Assembly: GCA_023053575.1 (NCBI GenBank)
Contig: JAKZAP010000078.1
Span: 124,001 to 188,000 of the forward strand
From: Branchinecta lynchi
Taxonomy: Eukaryota > Arthropoda > Branchiopoda > Anostraca > Branchinectidae
Direction: 5' to 3'
Length of the DNA stretch: 64,000 bases
Under the pieces are notes generated by a model. That model did not search any database. It saw only the letters and a list, made by a program, of their open reading frames with translations, and was not told the DNA's origin. Both the position numbers and the translations under genes were made by a program. This document shows, in pieces, positions 52,996 to 62,134 of the stretch (position 1 is its first letter; each line of letters opens with the position of its first letter).

Positions 52996-55900
52996 CTTTG
53001 ACGAATTTCCTGAGCATAGAGACCAACGTGCCGTTAAACCTCTCGGTTAGGCCGTTGCTTTGGGGGTGATAGACAGACGTCAATACCCTTTTTATGCCCA
53101 GAAGATCGTAAAACCGTTTCAGAAGAGCGGATGTAAAATTGCTACCGCGGTCACTCAAAATTTCAGTCGGAATACCGTGTCTGGACACGAATTTTGTCAA
53201 TTCCTCAGCAACCTTAGGAGCCGTGACGGTACGCATTGGGATTGCCTCCGGATAACGTGTTGCGTGATCTGTTATTACAAGAATAAACCTGTGTCCTGCA
53301 CTACTTTTTTCAAGTGGGCCTACGACATCTACTGATACACGCTGAAATGGCTGATCAAAGATCGGCATTTTTACCATAGGGACCTTTTCGTATTGTTGTC
53401 TACGTGCTGTCATTTGACAGGGCTCACACTCCTGACAGAATTTCTTCACGTCTGAGTGTAAGCCTGGCCAGAAAAACCTATCCTGAATTCGCTGCTCTGT
53501 CCTACGAACTCCTAGATGGCCAGCCATCGGCGAAGAGTGAGCCAACTCTAACACTGCCTGTCTGCATTGGGATGGTACCAAAAGCTGCTTAATACTAAGC
53601 CTATCGCCCCTGTGACACGCACGATATAATAACCCGTTATCTTGGATAATTTGCGACTTTTTCTCTTTGTTCTCCACCTCTACTTCCTCTCGGAAAGGTC
53701 GCAAAGTTGAGTCTTGGAGTTGCAAATCCCTGAAATCATGGGTAGACAACTTAAAAATCGAATCTGGGCCAGGCGAATTTCCGAAATTTTGCTCGTCAAG
53801 TCCCAGTGGCAAGGTCGCTTCCGCTCGGATCTTCTCAGCCCTGAAAAGTTCCCGAGCCTTCCGCCTAGAGCTCCTAGACTTCCGACCTTTACCTGACGGC
53901 TGCGCGAAAATATCGTCTGCAAAACCTGCGAAATCCTCAGCAGGATTTTCTGAAACACCCGCCCCCTGTTTGGCTTTTGACCGGGTAACGGCGTTAACTT
54001 CAAGGACAGACGATTTCAGTTCCAGTAAATCCCGGAATCCATTAAAATCGCTTCCTATCAGGACGTCTGCGGGAAGATCAGTAACCACTCCAGCACGGAT
54101 TTTATTTCGAATCAGTGATCCGTTTTTACCCGCAAGCTCAATTTCTACCGTCGCGGTTGAACAAGTGTGTGTATCGCCATGGAAACATTTTACTGCCACC
54201 TTTTCCGATCGGTTTATTTTTGATGCTCCGAGGATGCTTTCACGTACTAAAGTTTGGTTACTTCCAGAGTCGAGTACCATTTCGACCGTTTTGCCATCTA
54301 GCATGCCCAACACTCTATGGCTTTCCGCATAAGACGCTATTCTAGTTGGACTTTTTGCGAGGCTAGTGTTCTTAGTGCTTGAATTCCTATTTTCAGTTTT
54401 TTTCGAACTTCCCGGTTTACCGTTTTTAGCCCAACAATCAGATACCGTATGGCCTCTCTTATGGCAAAAATCACACGTTTTCTCCCACTTATTTTGACCA
54501 TCGGCAATTTTACCGTTTTTGGACCACAAATCGCCAGAAGCTCCGGGCTTCGAATTTTCCCTCTCGGCTCGGCGATTTTCAATTTCCCGGTGTTCATTTC
54601 TCCTCGGTTTCCGGTTAACATCCGAACCTTCTTTACGAGCCATCAGGTATGTGTCTGCGCAATCGCCCGCTGTTTCTAGTGTTTCCACCTTACGCTCTTT
54701 CAGGTGAATTTTCAGTCCTCCGTATGTATTACTTACAAATTGTTCGACTAGAAGCTTTTCTAGAACTCCCTCCAGAAGATCTTTTAATGCATCTATTTCC
54801 TGAACTTGCTCGTAATCAGAGGTACCTAGCCACTTGTTCAAAGCTACTCGAAGTCGGTGTCCAAAATCTTTAAAAGACTCGGATACTGTTTTTGTTTCCT
54901 CTCGGAACTTAGCCCGATAATATTCCGCATTCACTTCGAATCGTTTTAAGATGGCTTCTTTCACCACCGAGTAATCCTGTGCCCTTTCAAGTGGAACAGC
55001 GTTATAGGCTTGCGTTGCTTTATCATTTAGGAAAGGGGCTAACCTCGCGACCCATATTTCCTTTGGCCACTTAAGCAGTGTTGCCGTTCTTTCGAAAGTG
55101 CATAGGTAGCGGTCCACATCTTCGCTTGACGACATTTTAACTAGTTGGGCGGATTTCCCACCCCCTGATGCTAGAGATTGTACCGAAGAAACAAGACCCT
55201 CGGAAAGTTTTCCTTGCGACTCTACCAGCCTTTCTAATTTCATATTTTCATTTTCTGTTGCTTTGTTAAATAACCTTTCAAATCTTTCCCGGTCAGCCTG
55301 ACGCTCCGCTTCGCGTTGCTTTTCGTACCGTTCCCTCTCGGCCTGCCGTTCCGCTAAATCCGCTTCGCGTTGCGCTTCGAGCCTACGAGTCCGGTCTTCC
55401 TCCGCTCGGCGATCCGCATCTCTTTGCTGCGCAAACATGTCTGTCATTAACCTAACCAGATCTGTTGGGTTCATGTAAGGTTGCGATACAAAACTGGGTT
55501 GCGGCGGGTAGGGTAGATAGTTAGACCCATGGACGACTTGATTTATACCCGGGTTTTGTTGCTGATTCTGGAAGGTATTTGGGTTGGGTGCTACGGTAGG
55601 AATGCCCTGCCCTGAAACTGTAGTAGTCCTTGTACACGTGGTTACAATTGAATCGGTTCCAACCGCTGCGCTTCCTGTACACACCATTACGATCGTTTTA
55701 TTTTTGAGGTCCGCGCTCTCAGTAGACAGATCAAACAAAGACAGACTTGGCGAATCAGGGGTATTACCTTCCGATTTTATTTCAAGCTCTTTCCATTCGG
55801 GACAGTTAAGTGGAAATATTGGCTCGGAGTTTCTCCTCGGAATAGGTATAGAAGGGGAACAAGGGAGTTCAATTCTACCTACGCCTGCTTTTGGTGTACT

Positions 55901-56026
55901 GATTGCGATATTTCTACGGCCTGGTATTTCACTAACCGCGAAAATCTCGTACGAACCCCGTTTGAAAGAACCTTGAGGTATCAATGCGTTGGGACTCACT
56001 CCACTCGGATAGGGTAAATGACTCAT
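52859..56026 (-). CDS. Gag-protease-integrase polyprotein (Ty3/Gypsy, no RT)
   Basis: A single uninterrupted 1055-codon frame. Residues 1-190 are a low-complexity, proline- and serine-rich leader. Residues about 195-260 are a charged coiled coil rich in R, E and Q. Residues about 295-465 resemble the retroelement Gag capsid/SCAN-like fold (DVDRYLCTFERTA...YRAKFREE...). A CCHC zinc knuckle follows (C518, C521, H526, C531). An aspartic protease has its catalytic DSG at 586-588 and a DVLIGSD segment at 654-660. After a basic linker, integrase starts directly: an H2C2 zinc domain (H830, H837, C867, C870) and a DDE core with D900, D959 and E995, spaced D-58-D-35-E. The frame ends at residue 1055 soon after FSPFELLYGENF, where the C-terminal integrase module would begin. 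No YxDD motif is present. Gag would form particles, protease would process them, and integrase would insert DNA made by an outside RT. The intact frame and identical LTRs suggest a working product. Confidence 0.92.
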   Translation of the reverse strand: MSHLPYPSGVSPNALIPQGSFKRGSYEIFAVSEIPGRRNIAISTPKAGVGRIELPCSPSIPIPRRNSEPIFPLNCPEWKELEIKSEGNTPDSPSLSLFDLSTESADLKNKTIVMVCTGSAAVGTDSIVTTCTRTTTVSGQGIPTVAPNPNTFQNQQQNPGINQVVHGSNYLPYPPQPSFVSQPYMNPTDLVRLMTDMFAQQRDADRRAEEDRTRRLEAQREADLAERQAERERYEKQREAERQADRERFERLFNKATENENMKLERLVESQGKLSEGLVSSVQSLASGGGKSAQLVKMSSSEDVDRYLCTFERTATLLKWPKEIWVARLAPFLNDKATQAYNAVPLERAQDYSVVKEAILKRFEVNAEYYRAKFREETKTVSESFKDFGHRLRVALNKWLGTSDYEQVQEIDALKDLLEGVLEKLLVEQFVSNTYGGLKIHLKERKVETLETAGDCADTYLMARKEGSDVNRKPRRNEHREIENRRAERENSKPGASGDLWSKNGKIADGQNKWEKTCDFCHKRGHTVSDCWAKNGKPGSSKKTENRNSSTKNTSLAKSPTRIASYAESHRVLGMLDGKTVEMVLDSGSNQTLVRESILGASKINRSEKVAVKCFHGDTHTCSTATVEIELAGKNGSLIRNKIRAGVVTDLPADVLIGSDFNGFRDLLELKSSVLEVNAVTRSKAKQGAGVSENPAEDFAGFADDIFAQPSGKGRKSRSSRRKARELFRAEKIRAEATLPLGLDEQNFGNSPGPDSIFKLSTHDFRDLQLQDSTLRPFREEVEVENKEKKSQIIQDNGLLYRACHRGDRLSIKQLLVPSQCRQAVLELAHSSPMAGHLGVRRTEQRIQDRFFWPGLHSDVKKFCQECEPCQMTARRQQYEKVPMVKMPIFDQPFQRVSVDVVGPLEKSSAGHRFILVITDHATRYPEAIPMRTVTAPKVAEELTKFVSRHGIPTEILSDRGSNFTSALLKRFYDLLGIKRVLTSVYHPQSNGLTERFNGTLVSMLRKFVKDDTKNWDKMLPFLLFAYRETRHPATGFSPFELLYGENFREESRLR

Positions 56027-56610
56027 ACACTTGAACGAAAATTGCCAACTCTTACTGGTGCGGTCTAACCTTTAGCCTAAACGTTAGATTTTTGCCTCTC
56101 GGCGATTAAACCCAACTCGGTTTTTAGGTAAACTGTACGGCGAAAATTATCGAAATTATCAGATTTACCACACGGCACTGTGAGAACCACTCGGTTTCCC
56201 GCTAATTCTTCTATTCTCGACCGTACGCCAGTTACTACCAACCACTTTAAGATACTCGGCAAAAGAGCAGTAATTAATTACCAGTGTAATAATACCACCA
56301 AATATATAAATCCACTCGGGCTCCGTTCGACTCCGTGAACTTGTTTCGGTAAAGAAGAAGACAAGGTCGATAACAAATCCAAATTTAGAGCTGAATCTTA
56401 AACTGGATTTCCCGCAAAATTACGGTATAATACAAACTAGAGGCGAAATCTTAATTTGCTTAACTAATTGACCGACCTTAACATCCGTACTATACTATGT
56501 AGTGAACAACAACCAATATCACAGAGAAAAAAAAACGGACAAACCAAAGCTAATAAATAACGTGGAAATTACTAGTATTTGATCAATCTCTTCGATAGGC
56601 TGTCACCATC
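56027..56610 (-). other. Leader (5' UTR) of the LTR element
   Basis: 584 bp between the 5' LTR and the ATG of the Gag frame, AT-rich, with no convincing coding frame; a 61-codon frame at 56077-56262 shows no recognisable feature. It presumably holds packaging signals, which I cannot locate by eye. Confidence 0.7.
56591..56608 (-). promoter_or_regulatory. Primer-binding site (tRNA)
   Basis: Two bases after the end of the 5' LTR the coding strand reads TGGTGACAGCCTATCGAA. The leading TGG is complementary to a tRNA CCA end, as expected for a primer-binding site. I cannot name the tRNA with confidence. Part of it (GCCTATC) repeats the LTR end. Confidence 0.75.
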
Positions 56611-56993
56611 TGATAGGCTTTTGTGGGTCGGTTCCACTTTCCGACTATAAAACACGCCAGTGAATCTTCTGGAATGGTCCACAATCCCTATATATAAACC
56701 TTTTGCAACACAACGTTTAGAAAAACAAGAAGTGTATTATTTGACGGGTAATTCCTCTCGGATGGTAGATACAAAAACTTACTTTTTCTTAGGCTAATCC
56801 AAAGTGCCACCTGAACAGTCCAAGCGCTCGCTCACGTCTCACATATAATTCATTTCACGAACCGGGCAACGAAATGCAATCCATTCAAAGAGAGCCTCGA
56901 TAGCTCGAGGCAAACGTGTTCAGGTGGTCACTTTGGAAAATCAAAGTCATTAGGGGTTGGCGTCATACGAGAGAAAAAGGAAATATCACAACA
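56611..56993 (-). repeat. 5' LTR
   Basis: 383 bp, identical to the 3' LTR. It has the same TATA-like box at 56689-56698, which would drive the element's genomic RNA leftward. It shares the U3 inverted repeat (56798-56816 with 56918-56937). It is followed on the coding strand by the primer-binding site. Confidence 0.95.
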
Positions 56994-56998
56994 AAAAC
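56994..56998. repeat. Target site duplication, right copy (AAAAC)
   Basis: Matches 52157-52161. The satellite continues as CAACCTCATGGGG in correct register. Confidence 0.92.
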
Positions 56999-58052
56999 CA
57001 ACCTCATGGGGAAAGCAACCCTGCGGGAAAACCAACCTTGTGTAAAAACCAACCTTGTGGGAAAACCAACCTTGTGGGAAAGCGAACCTTTTGGGAAAAC
57101 CAACACAGTGGGAAAACAAACCTTGTGGGAAAACAAACCTTGTGGGGAAACAAACCTTGTGGGAAAACAAACCCTGCGGGAAAACCAACCTTGTGGGAAA
57201 ACCAACCTTGTGGGGAAACAAACCTTTCGGGAAAACCAACCTTGTGGGAAAACAAACCTTGTGGTAAAACAAACCTTGTGGGGAAACAAACCTTGTGGCA
57301 AAACCAACCTTGCGGGAAAGCGAACCTTTTGGGAAAACCAACAAAGTGGGAAAACAAACCTTGTGGGAAAACCAACCTTGCGGGAAAACCAACCTTGGGG
57401 GAAAACAAAGCTTGTGGGAAAACAAACCTTGTGGGAAAGCGAACCTTGCGGGAAAGCGAACCTTTTGGGAAAACCAACACAGTGGGAAAACAAACCTTGT
57501 GGGAAAACCAACCTTGTGGGGAAACAAACCTTTCGGGAAAACCAACCTTGTGGGAAAACAAACCTTGTGGTAAAACAAACCTTGTGGGGAAACAAACCTT
57601 GTGGGAAAACCAACCTTGCGGGAAAGCGAACCTTTTGGGAAAACCAACAAAGTGGGAAAACAAACCTTGTGGGAAAACCAACCTTGCGGGAAAACCAACC
57701 TTGGGGGAAAACAAAGCTTGTGGGAAAACAAACCTTGTGGGAAAGCGAACCTTGCGGGAAAGCGAACCTTTTGGGAAAACCAACACAGTGGGAAAACAAA
57801 CCTTGTGAGAAAACAATCCTTGTGGGAAAACAAACCTTGTGGGGAAACTAACCTTGTGGGGAAACAAACCTTGTGGGAAAACTAACCTTGTGGGAAAACA
57901 AACCTTGCGGGAAAACTAACCTTGTGGGAAAACAAACCCTGCGGGAAAACCAGCCTTGTGGGAAAACCAACCTTGTGGGGAAACAAACCTTTCGGGAAAA
58001 CCAACCTTGTGGGAAAACAAACCTTGTGAGAAAACAAACATTGTGGGGAAAC
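56999..58052 (+). repeat. 17-bp satellite array, forward, between the two retrotransposons
   Basis: About 62 units with the same variants as the main block and in the same orientation. Apparent long open frames here, including ones that start inside the neighbouring LTR, are satellite read-through. No gene is seen. Confidence 0.97.
57190..57801 (+). repeat. Tandem duplication inside satellite, 306-bp period (2 copies)
   Basis: 57190-57495 is repeated at 57496-57801 with an offset of 306 bp (18 units). Each copy has the rare GTGGTAAAAC unit (about 57262 and 57568) and the paired AAAGCGA units. The copies differ by a GGCAAAACC/GGGAAAACC change near 57298 and 57604. Confidence 0.85.
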
Positions 58053-58186
58053 AGTTCTCATTCAGCATTTGCCGTGAGCACATCTAGTGAAATATTGCCT
58101 CATGCTTTACCCTTGGACTGTTTTCTGGTGACGTTGATTTTGGCTCCGCCCACGGACTTTTCTCCTTCGGATCATTTCACTGCGGA
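58053..58186 (+). other. LINE 5' UTR
   Basis: 134 bp of non-satellite sequence before the ORF1 ATG. Full-length LINEs carry an internal promoter here, but no TATA box is seen. Its presence, with a complete ORF1, argues against 5' truncation. Confidence 0.65.
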
Positions 58187-59257
58187 ATGGCTAGCGAGAA
58201 ACTCGTTTTGAACGCTTTGCTCAATTTCGTGTCACGTGCGAGAAAAACGGGTTGCCCGGTGGACTCGATAACGAGAATTGCCTGTGAATTTTTCAAACCC
58301 GAAGAAATTGTCGATGCGAAGAAAGTGTTATGGGCTGATGCCGCATCGACGCGACCAACTGAGCGGCAAAAACTGGGCGACAATGTTCATGATATAGTAC
58401 GCGCGTTTGACATGTGTGACGAGAAAAAGATAACGTTACCACGTTACGTAATATTTGAACCAGATCAAGTGCCAATAGTACCGGGTGAAACTACTGCAAC
58501 ACTTACACGCAAGCTGAATGAATTCTACATGGAATTCAAAAACTTTGCAGAACAGAATAGTTCCAAGGCAATCGCCTTTCCCCAGCCAGGACCGTCCGCT
58601 CTTCAAAAAACAAAGACTCTTTACTCCGTCGTTGTCAAAAACCCCCCCAAAGATCTTGACAACCCGTGTGCCCGAAAAGACTTTCTTGACAATGTTGCCG
58701 GGAATAGTAGCTCCAGCATTGTCACTCTCAAGCCACGAAAGGATGAATGGCGAGTCGTAATGTCGAATAAAGATGCTGCCAATTCGCTTGCTGATGCAGT
58801 CAACAAGTCGAACCGAGCTGCCGATGCGAAAGTGACGACTCCTGCATTCTTCGGTATCGTGCGCCGCACGCCTTCTGAAACGACCGGTCAGAACATTCAG
58901 AGTCTCTTAAAGAATTGCGTGGAAGTGACTCAGATTCGCGAAACTAGGTCTTTCCGCCTGAAGTTCGAGACGAGACAGGACCTTCAATATGCCGTAGACA
59001 ATCCGCCAGTGATAGGGTATGAGCGCCTTACCGTCCATGAATATAAGTTCCTTCCCCCGCAGTGCTTCAAATGCCAGGCATATGGTCACACTGCAAGCAG
59101 TTGTGCACAGACTGAGAAGTGTTCTCATTGTGCAGGGCCGCATAGAAATTCGCGAGAAAACCCCTGTCAACTAGCCATGAAGTGTGCTCTCTGCGGAAAA
59201 AGCGATCACCCCTGCTATGCGTACAAGTGTCCTGAAGCCCAGAAGGTAATGAAATGA
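58187..59257 (+). CDS. LINE ORF1, nucleic-acid-binding protein with CCHC knuckles
   Basis: An intact frame of 356 codons starting MASEKL. The first half is mixed helical sequence with no domain I can name. The middle, from about residue 145 to 290, could hold an RRM-like fold (LKPRKDEWRVVMSNK... FRLKFETRQDLQ), an inference from similar LINE ORF1 proteins. The C-terminus has three cysteine-rich knuckles: CFKCQAYGHTASSC (canonical CX2CX4HX4C), CSHCAGPHRNSRENPC and CALCGKSDHPCYAYKC. ORF1 proteins coat LINE RNA and act as chaperones in the ribonucleoprotein. The stop codon TGA overlaps the ORF2 start as ATGA, so ORF2 is probably translated by stop-and-restart on the same RNA. Confidence 0.9.
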   Translation: MASEKLVLNALLNFVSRARKTGCPVDSITRIACEFFKPEEIVDAKKVLWADAASTRPTERQKLGDNVHDIVRAFDMCDEKKITLPRYVIFEPDQVPIVPGETTATLTRKLNEFYMEFKNFAEQNSSKAIAFPQPGPSALQKTKTLYSVVVKNPPKDLDNPCARKDFLDNVAGNSSSSIVTLKPRKDEWRVVMSNKDAANSLADAVNKSNRAADAKVTTPAFFGIVRRTPSETTGQNIQSLLKNCVEVTQIRETRSFRLKFETRQDLQYAVDNPPVIGYERLTVHEYKFLPPQCFKCQAYGHTASSCAQTEKCSHCAGPHRNSRENPCQLAMKCALCGKSDHPCYAYKCPEAQKVMK

Positions 59258-61932
59258 ACCGTTCTCTAAGAATAACCACCTTGAATATTAATGGCTCAGT
59301 GATAGATAAAAGACCTGTTCTTGTGCAACTTATGAGCTCATGTGACGTTCTGTGCATACAAGAGCACTTCTTGTCCAGCGATGGACTAGACCTGTTAATT
59401 CTTGATGGCTGGATTAAGGTTTTTGGCTTTCCTGCTCTTTCAAGCGGAAGGGGCAGGCCCTCTGGTGGTACTGCTGTCTTGGCTCGTGCAGAACTTTCGC
59501 CTGCATTGCACCTGACGTCAGAGTTCTTTGTCTCAGTAAAACTCTGTGACGTTGTAGTCTTCTCGGTATATCTACCAACTGATTAGCGCGACCGAAACTC
59601 AGAAAGAAAGTTTAGCATTGCCTGCAGTAAGCTTGCCAGTGCCGTGACTGCAACCCGTCAACAAGGGCTCGAAATAGTGGTCGCTGGGGACTTTAACTGT
59701 GACCTCAGAAATGCAAACAACCCCAGGACTGAGATTCTTTTAAATGCCTGTGCTGAACTCGAAGTTATAAATAATGACTTGGACTTCACTTACGTGCACA
59801 ACAGTGGCTCTACATCTAGTCTCGATTTTATAGTTAAGTCAAAACTGAAAGCAACTTCGCTTCACTCACATGTTGACACTTCTACAAACATTTCCGATCA
59901 TCTACCTGTCTCGAACTCTTTCGAGATCACGCGCCCCGCGTCTCCTCAAAAATGCGAAAGATGGGTCTGGATAACTGAATGGGAGAAGATTGTCTTACCT
60001 GTGTATCAAGCTGTGTCTGACGACATTCTGTCGAGGATTAAGGTGCCTTACCACCTTCTCCAGGCTGGCTCAAACCTTGACGAGCGTGAAAAACAGCTGT
60101 GTCTTAACATGTTCTGCACCGAAATTGTACACGCCTTGCTTGTCGCTGAATCTGCCGCTGTACCAAGGCGGAGAGTGCGAATTGGTACTGAGATTCCAAA
60201 GTGGAAAGAAAATCCTGAGCTTGTTGAAGCACGTAAATCTTCCCATTTCTGGTTTAAGTTATGGTGTGAGAATGGAAAACCAAGAGATGGAGAAGTGAAT
60301 CAAACCCGTTTGCATACAAAGAGAAAGTTCGCCAAGTGTTTATCTAAGCATCGTATAAACATCATAGATGAGAATAGTGCTCGTGTCGCAAGTAACCCTA
60401 ACGAAGTGTGGAAGTTTCTTCGTAGTAAAAAAAATAAATCGTGTAGCTCCACGCAGCTTGGTCCCTCCGAGACGGAATGGAATGATTATTTCTCTGCCGA
60501 GTTCTGTGCACCTGACCCACAGCTTGAAGTACAGTTTGAAAAAGAGTTAGATGAAAAACTCGGATGCAGCGATCTTTCTAGCCCCGGATTTTCTGTTTCG
60601 TATTCCAGTGTTTGTGAGGCAATTCGCAAGGTCAAAAAGAAAACTTCTAAGGGCGACGACAAAATATGTGGTCTGCATTTGACTAACGGTAGTTTTATGC
60701 TTTTTGAATATCTTACATTGCTTTATCAAATGATATTTGCGAGTGGTTTAGTACCTGATTCATTTTCTGTAGGCCTTGTAACACCGGTTCTGAAAAAGGG
60801 CAAAGATCCCTCACAGTGTAGCTCACATCGTCCAATTACTGTTGCGCCTGTGCTCTGTAAAATTTTTGAATTACTTGTTCTTGGTGAAATTACCCGTGTA
60901 TGTTATACTCGCGATAACCAATTTGGCTTCAAAAAGGGAAGTAGCAGAGAGCACGCACACCACCTTATCTGTAATGTACTTCTAGAATGTGACAGAACCG
61001 GTGAGTACGTTATCATTTCAGCGCTCGACGTAACACGAGCTTTCGATTCCGGTATACACGGCCAGCTGCTTCTAAGTGCGTCTAACCGCGGTCTTGACCG
61101 ATCTATTTTGATTCCTTTTCGTGATCTGTACAGTAAGCTTAAAGTCAAAGTGAAGATCCTTCTGCCAAATGGTGTGAAAATTTCATCAGTAGTAATTCCC
61201 GTTAGAAAGGGAATACGTCAAGGAGCTCTATCTTCGCCTCCTCTCTACAATAATAGCGTTAGTGAAGCTCAGAATGTGACAAAGCCCAGTTTTGTGTATT
61301 TAGGATTAGATATTTCGTTGTTAAACTACGCTGACGACATTTTGAATCTGAGCCGTTCTATTAGTGCAACAGAGTCAAACTTCCTGTCCCTAAGCGAGTC
61401 GTACAATAAGATCGGCCTTTCATTTAATGAGGCAAAAACAGAGGTTGTTATTTTCAACCGCAAAAGTGGTGATCCTGCTCCTCCTGTAAAGCTTGGTGAT
61501 CAGACCATCCAGCCTTCTTCTAGTCTAGTATACCTAGGCCTCCCTATTGGTAATAGTATTAGAACAACTCGTTCTCTATTAGTAGAGGATTTTGCGAGCA
61601 AAACTCGTAAGGCATATGGCATGATCTTATCATCTAAAGCATGTTACAATCGTCATATTCGAGCTCGGCTATTCGCAAGTCTGGTCATGCCGCACATACT
61701 CGCTCTTTCTCCATTTTGGCGCCTGCTATCAGATCTAAATAAGCGTAAAATTCGTTCTTGCTTTTACCGTTTTTGCAAGTTTCTGCTAGGTTTACCTCCG
61801 TGGACACGGAACACTTATGTGAGCAAGAAGTATAATGTCCCAGAGCCTTTCTGTGCTGTTAAAGACAGAATTGAAAAGTTCCGACAAAGTTTAAGGTCTG
61901 ACAATAGTCTCACTGAGGCTATACGTTACTAG
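59254..61932 (+). pseudogene. LINE ORF2, endonuclease-reverse transcriptase, one in-frame UAG
   Basis: A frame of 893 codons counting the terminal stop, broken only by TAG at 59584-59586 (codon 111), with the same register open on both sides. The N-terminal AP-type endonuclease shows TLNING, CIQEHF, GGTAVL, then after the stop GDFNCDL, SSLDFIV and SDHLPVS, so the catalytic N, E, D and H positions are visible. RT motifs follow: HRPITVAPVLCKIFE, QFGFKKGSSREHAHHLI, ALDVTRAFDS (catalytic D592), RKGIRQGALSSP, and YADD at 692-695 (61327-61338). A C-terminal thumb-like and cysteine-poor tail ends at residue 892; there is no RNase H. The stop truncates the product inside the endonuclease, so this copy is probably dead unless read through. 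A separate start at 59644 would give RT without a complete endonuclease. It falls between YLPTD and RDRN, motifs typical of this domain. Confidence 0.9.
59584..59586 (+). other. Premature UAG in LINE ORF2
   Basis: The only stop in the ORF2 register between 59254 and 61929. It interrupts the endonuclease before the GDFN motif. A one-base change from a sense codon would explain it. Sequencing error cannot be excluded. Confidence 0.9.
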
Positions 61933-62112
61933 TTGTGCTTTTGTTTGTAAATATGGGTGTAAACAGTCGAGTTGTTACGAGTTAAACGTCTGAGTGCCTG
62001 TGTTGAAGTGTTTTTTCTTTCTTTTGATGTTGTGAAATTTTTTGTGATTTTGCTTTCTCACTTTTCCTATACTCCGCTTTTGTGCTTTTGCCTTTAATTA
62101 GCGGGAAATAAA
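61933..62112 (+). other. LINE 3' UTR with AATAAA
   Basis: Non-coding, T-rich, 180 bp, ending in AATAAA at 62107-62112 just before the tail repeats. In related LINEs the 3' UTR is the part that RT recognises. Confidence 0.8.
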
Positions 62113-62132
62113 ATTCATTCATTCATTCATTC
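62113..62132 (+). repeat. LINE 3' tail, (ATTC)5
   Basis: Five perfect ATTC repeats end the element, followed by AC and then satellite in register. Short tandem tails of this kind replace poly(A) in CR1/L2-type elements. Confidence 0.93.
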
Positions 62133-62134
62133 AC

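Larger units (their letters stand above)
52162..56993 (-). mobile_element. Ty3/Gypsy LTR retrotransposon, RT-less (4832 bp)
   Basis: A complete insertion read on the minus strand: 5' LTR 56611-56993, primer-binding site, 584-bp leader, one Gag-protease-integrase frame, short 3' tail, polypurine tract, 3' LTR 52162-52544. LTRs begin TGTTGTG and end CCTATCA. The two LTRs are identical over 383 bp, so integration is very recent. No reverse transcriptase or RNase H is present: only 314 bp lie between the integrase stop and the 3' LTR. Protease followed directly by integrase fits the Gmr1-like Ty3/Gypsy group, in which integrase precedes RT, so RT was probably lost from the 3' side. The alternative is loss of RT-RNase H from between protease and integrase in an element of ordinary order. 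The element must depend on RT supplied by a relative. Confidence 0.93.
58053..62134 (+). mobile_element. Non-LTR retrotransposon (LINE), CR1/L2-like, near full length (4.08 kb)
   Basis: It consists of a 134-bp 5' UTR, ORF1 with zinc knuckles, an ORF2 with AP-endonuclease and RT, a roughly 180-bp 3' UTR, AATAAA, and five ATTC repeats. No LTRs and no RNase H are seen. The simple ATTC tail and two-ORF plan fit the CR1/L2 side of the Jockey group; clade assignment needs a tree. The satellite sequences on the two sides join exactly in register if the element is removed, leaving at most a 3-bp ACA target duplication. The only obvious lesion is one UAG in ORF2, so this is a young copy. Expression would come from an internal promoter in the 5' UTR, which I cannot define. 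Confidence 0.93.

Noticed and set aside
53667..54332. Plus-strand 221-codon frame opposite the Gag-integrase gene
   Set aside because: A shadow of the minus-strand coding frame; no domain, and antisense to a clear protein.
56916..57851. 311-codon frame starting in the 5' LTR and running into satellite
   Set aside because: Starts with a chance ATG in the LTR, antisense to the element, then continues in satellite. The same LTR start in the other copy (52467) soon ends.
59644..61932. Independent 762-codon RT gene starting at 59644
   Set aside because: It is in the same register as the upstream endonuclease frame and is split from it only by one UAG, so both belong to one LINE ORF2.
52162..62134. 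One composite mobile element made of the LTR element and the LINE
   Set aside because: Each has its own ends, 1.05 kb of ordinary satellite lies between them, and they are on opposite strands.
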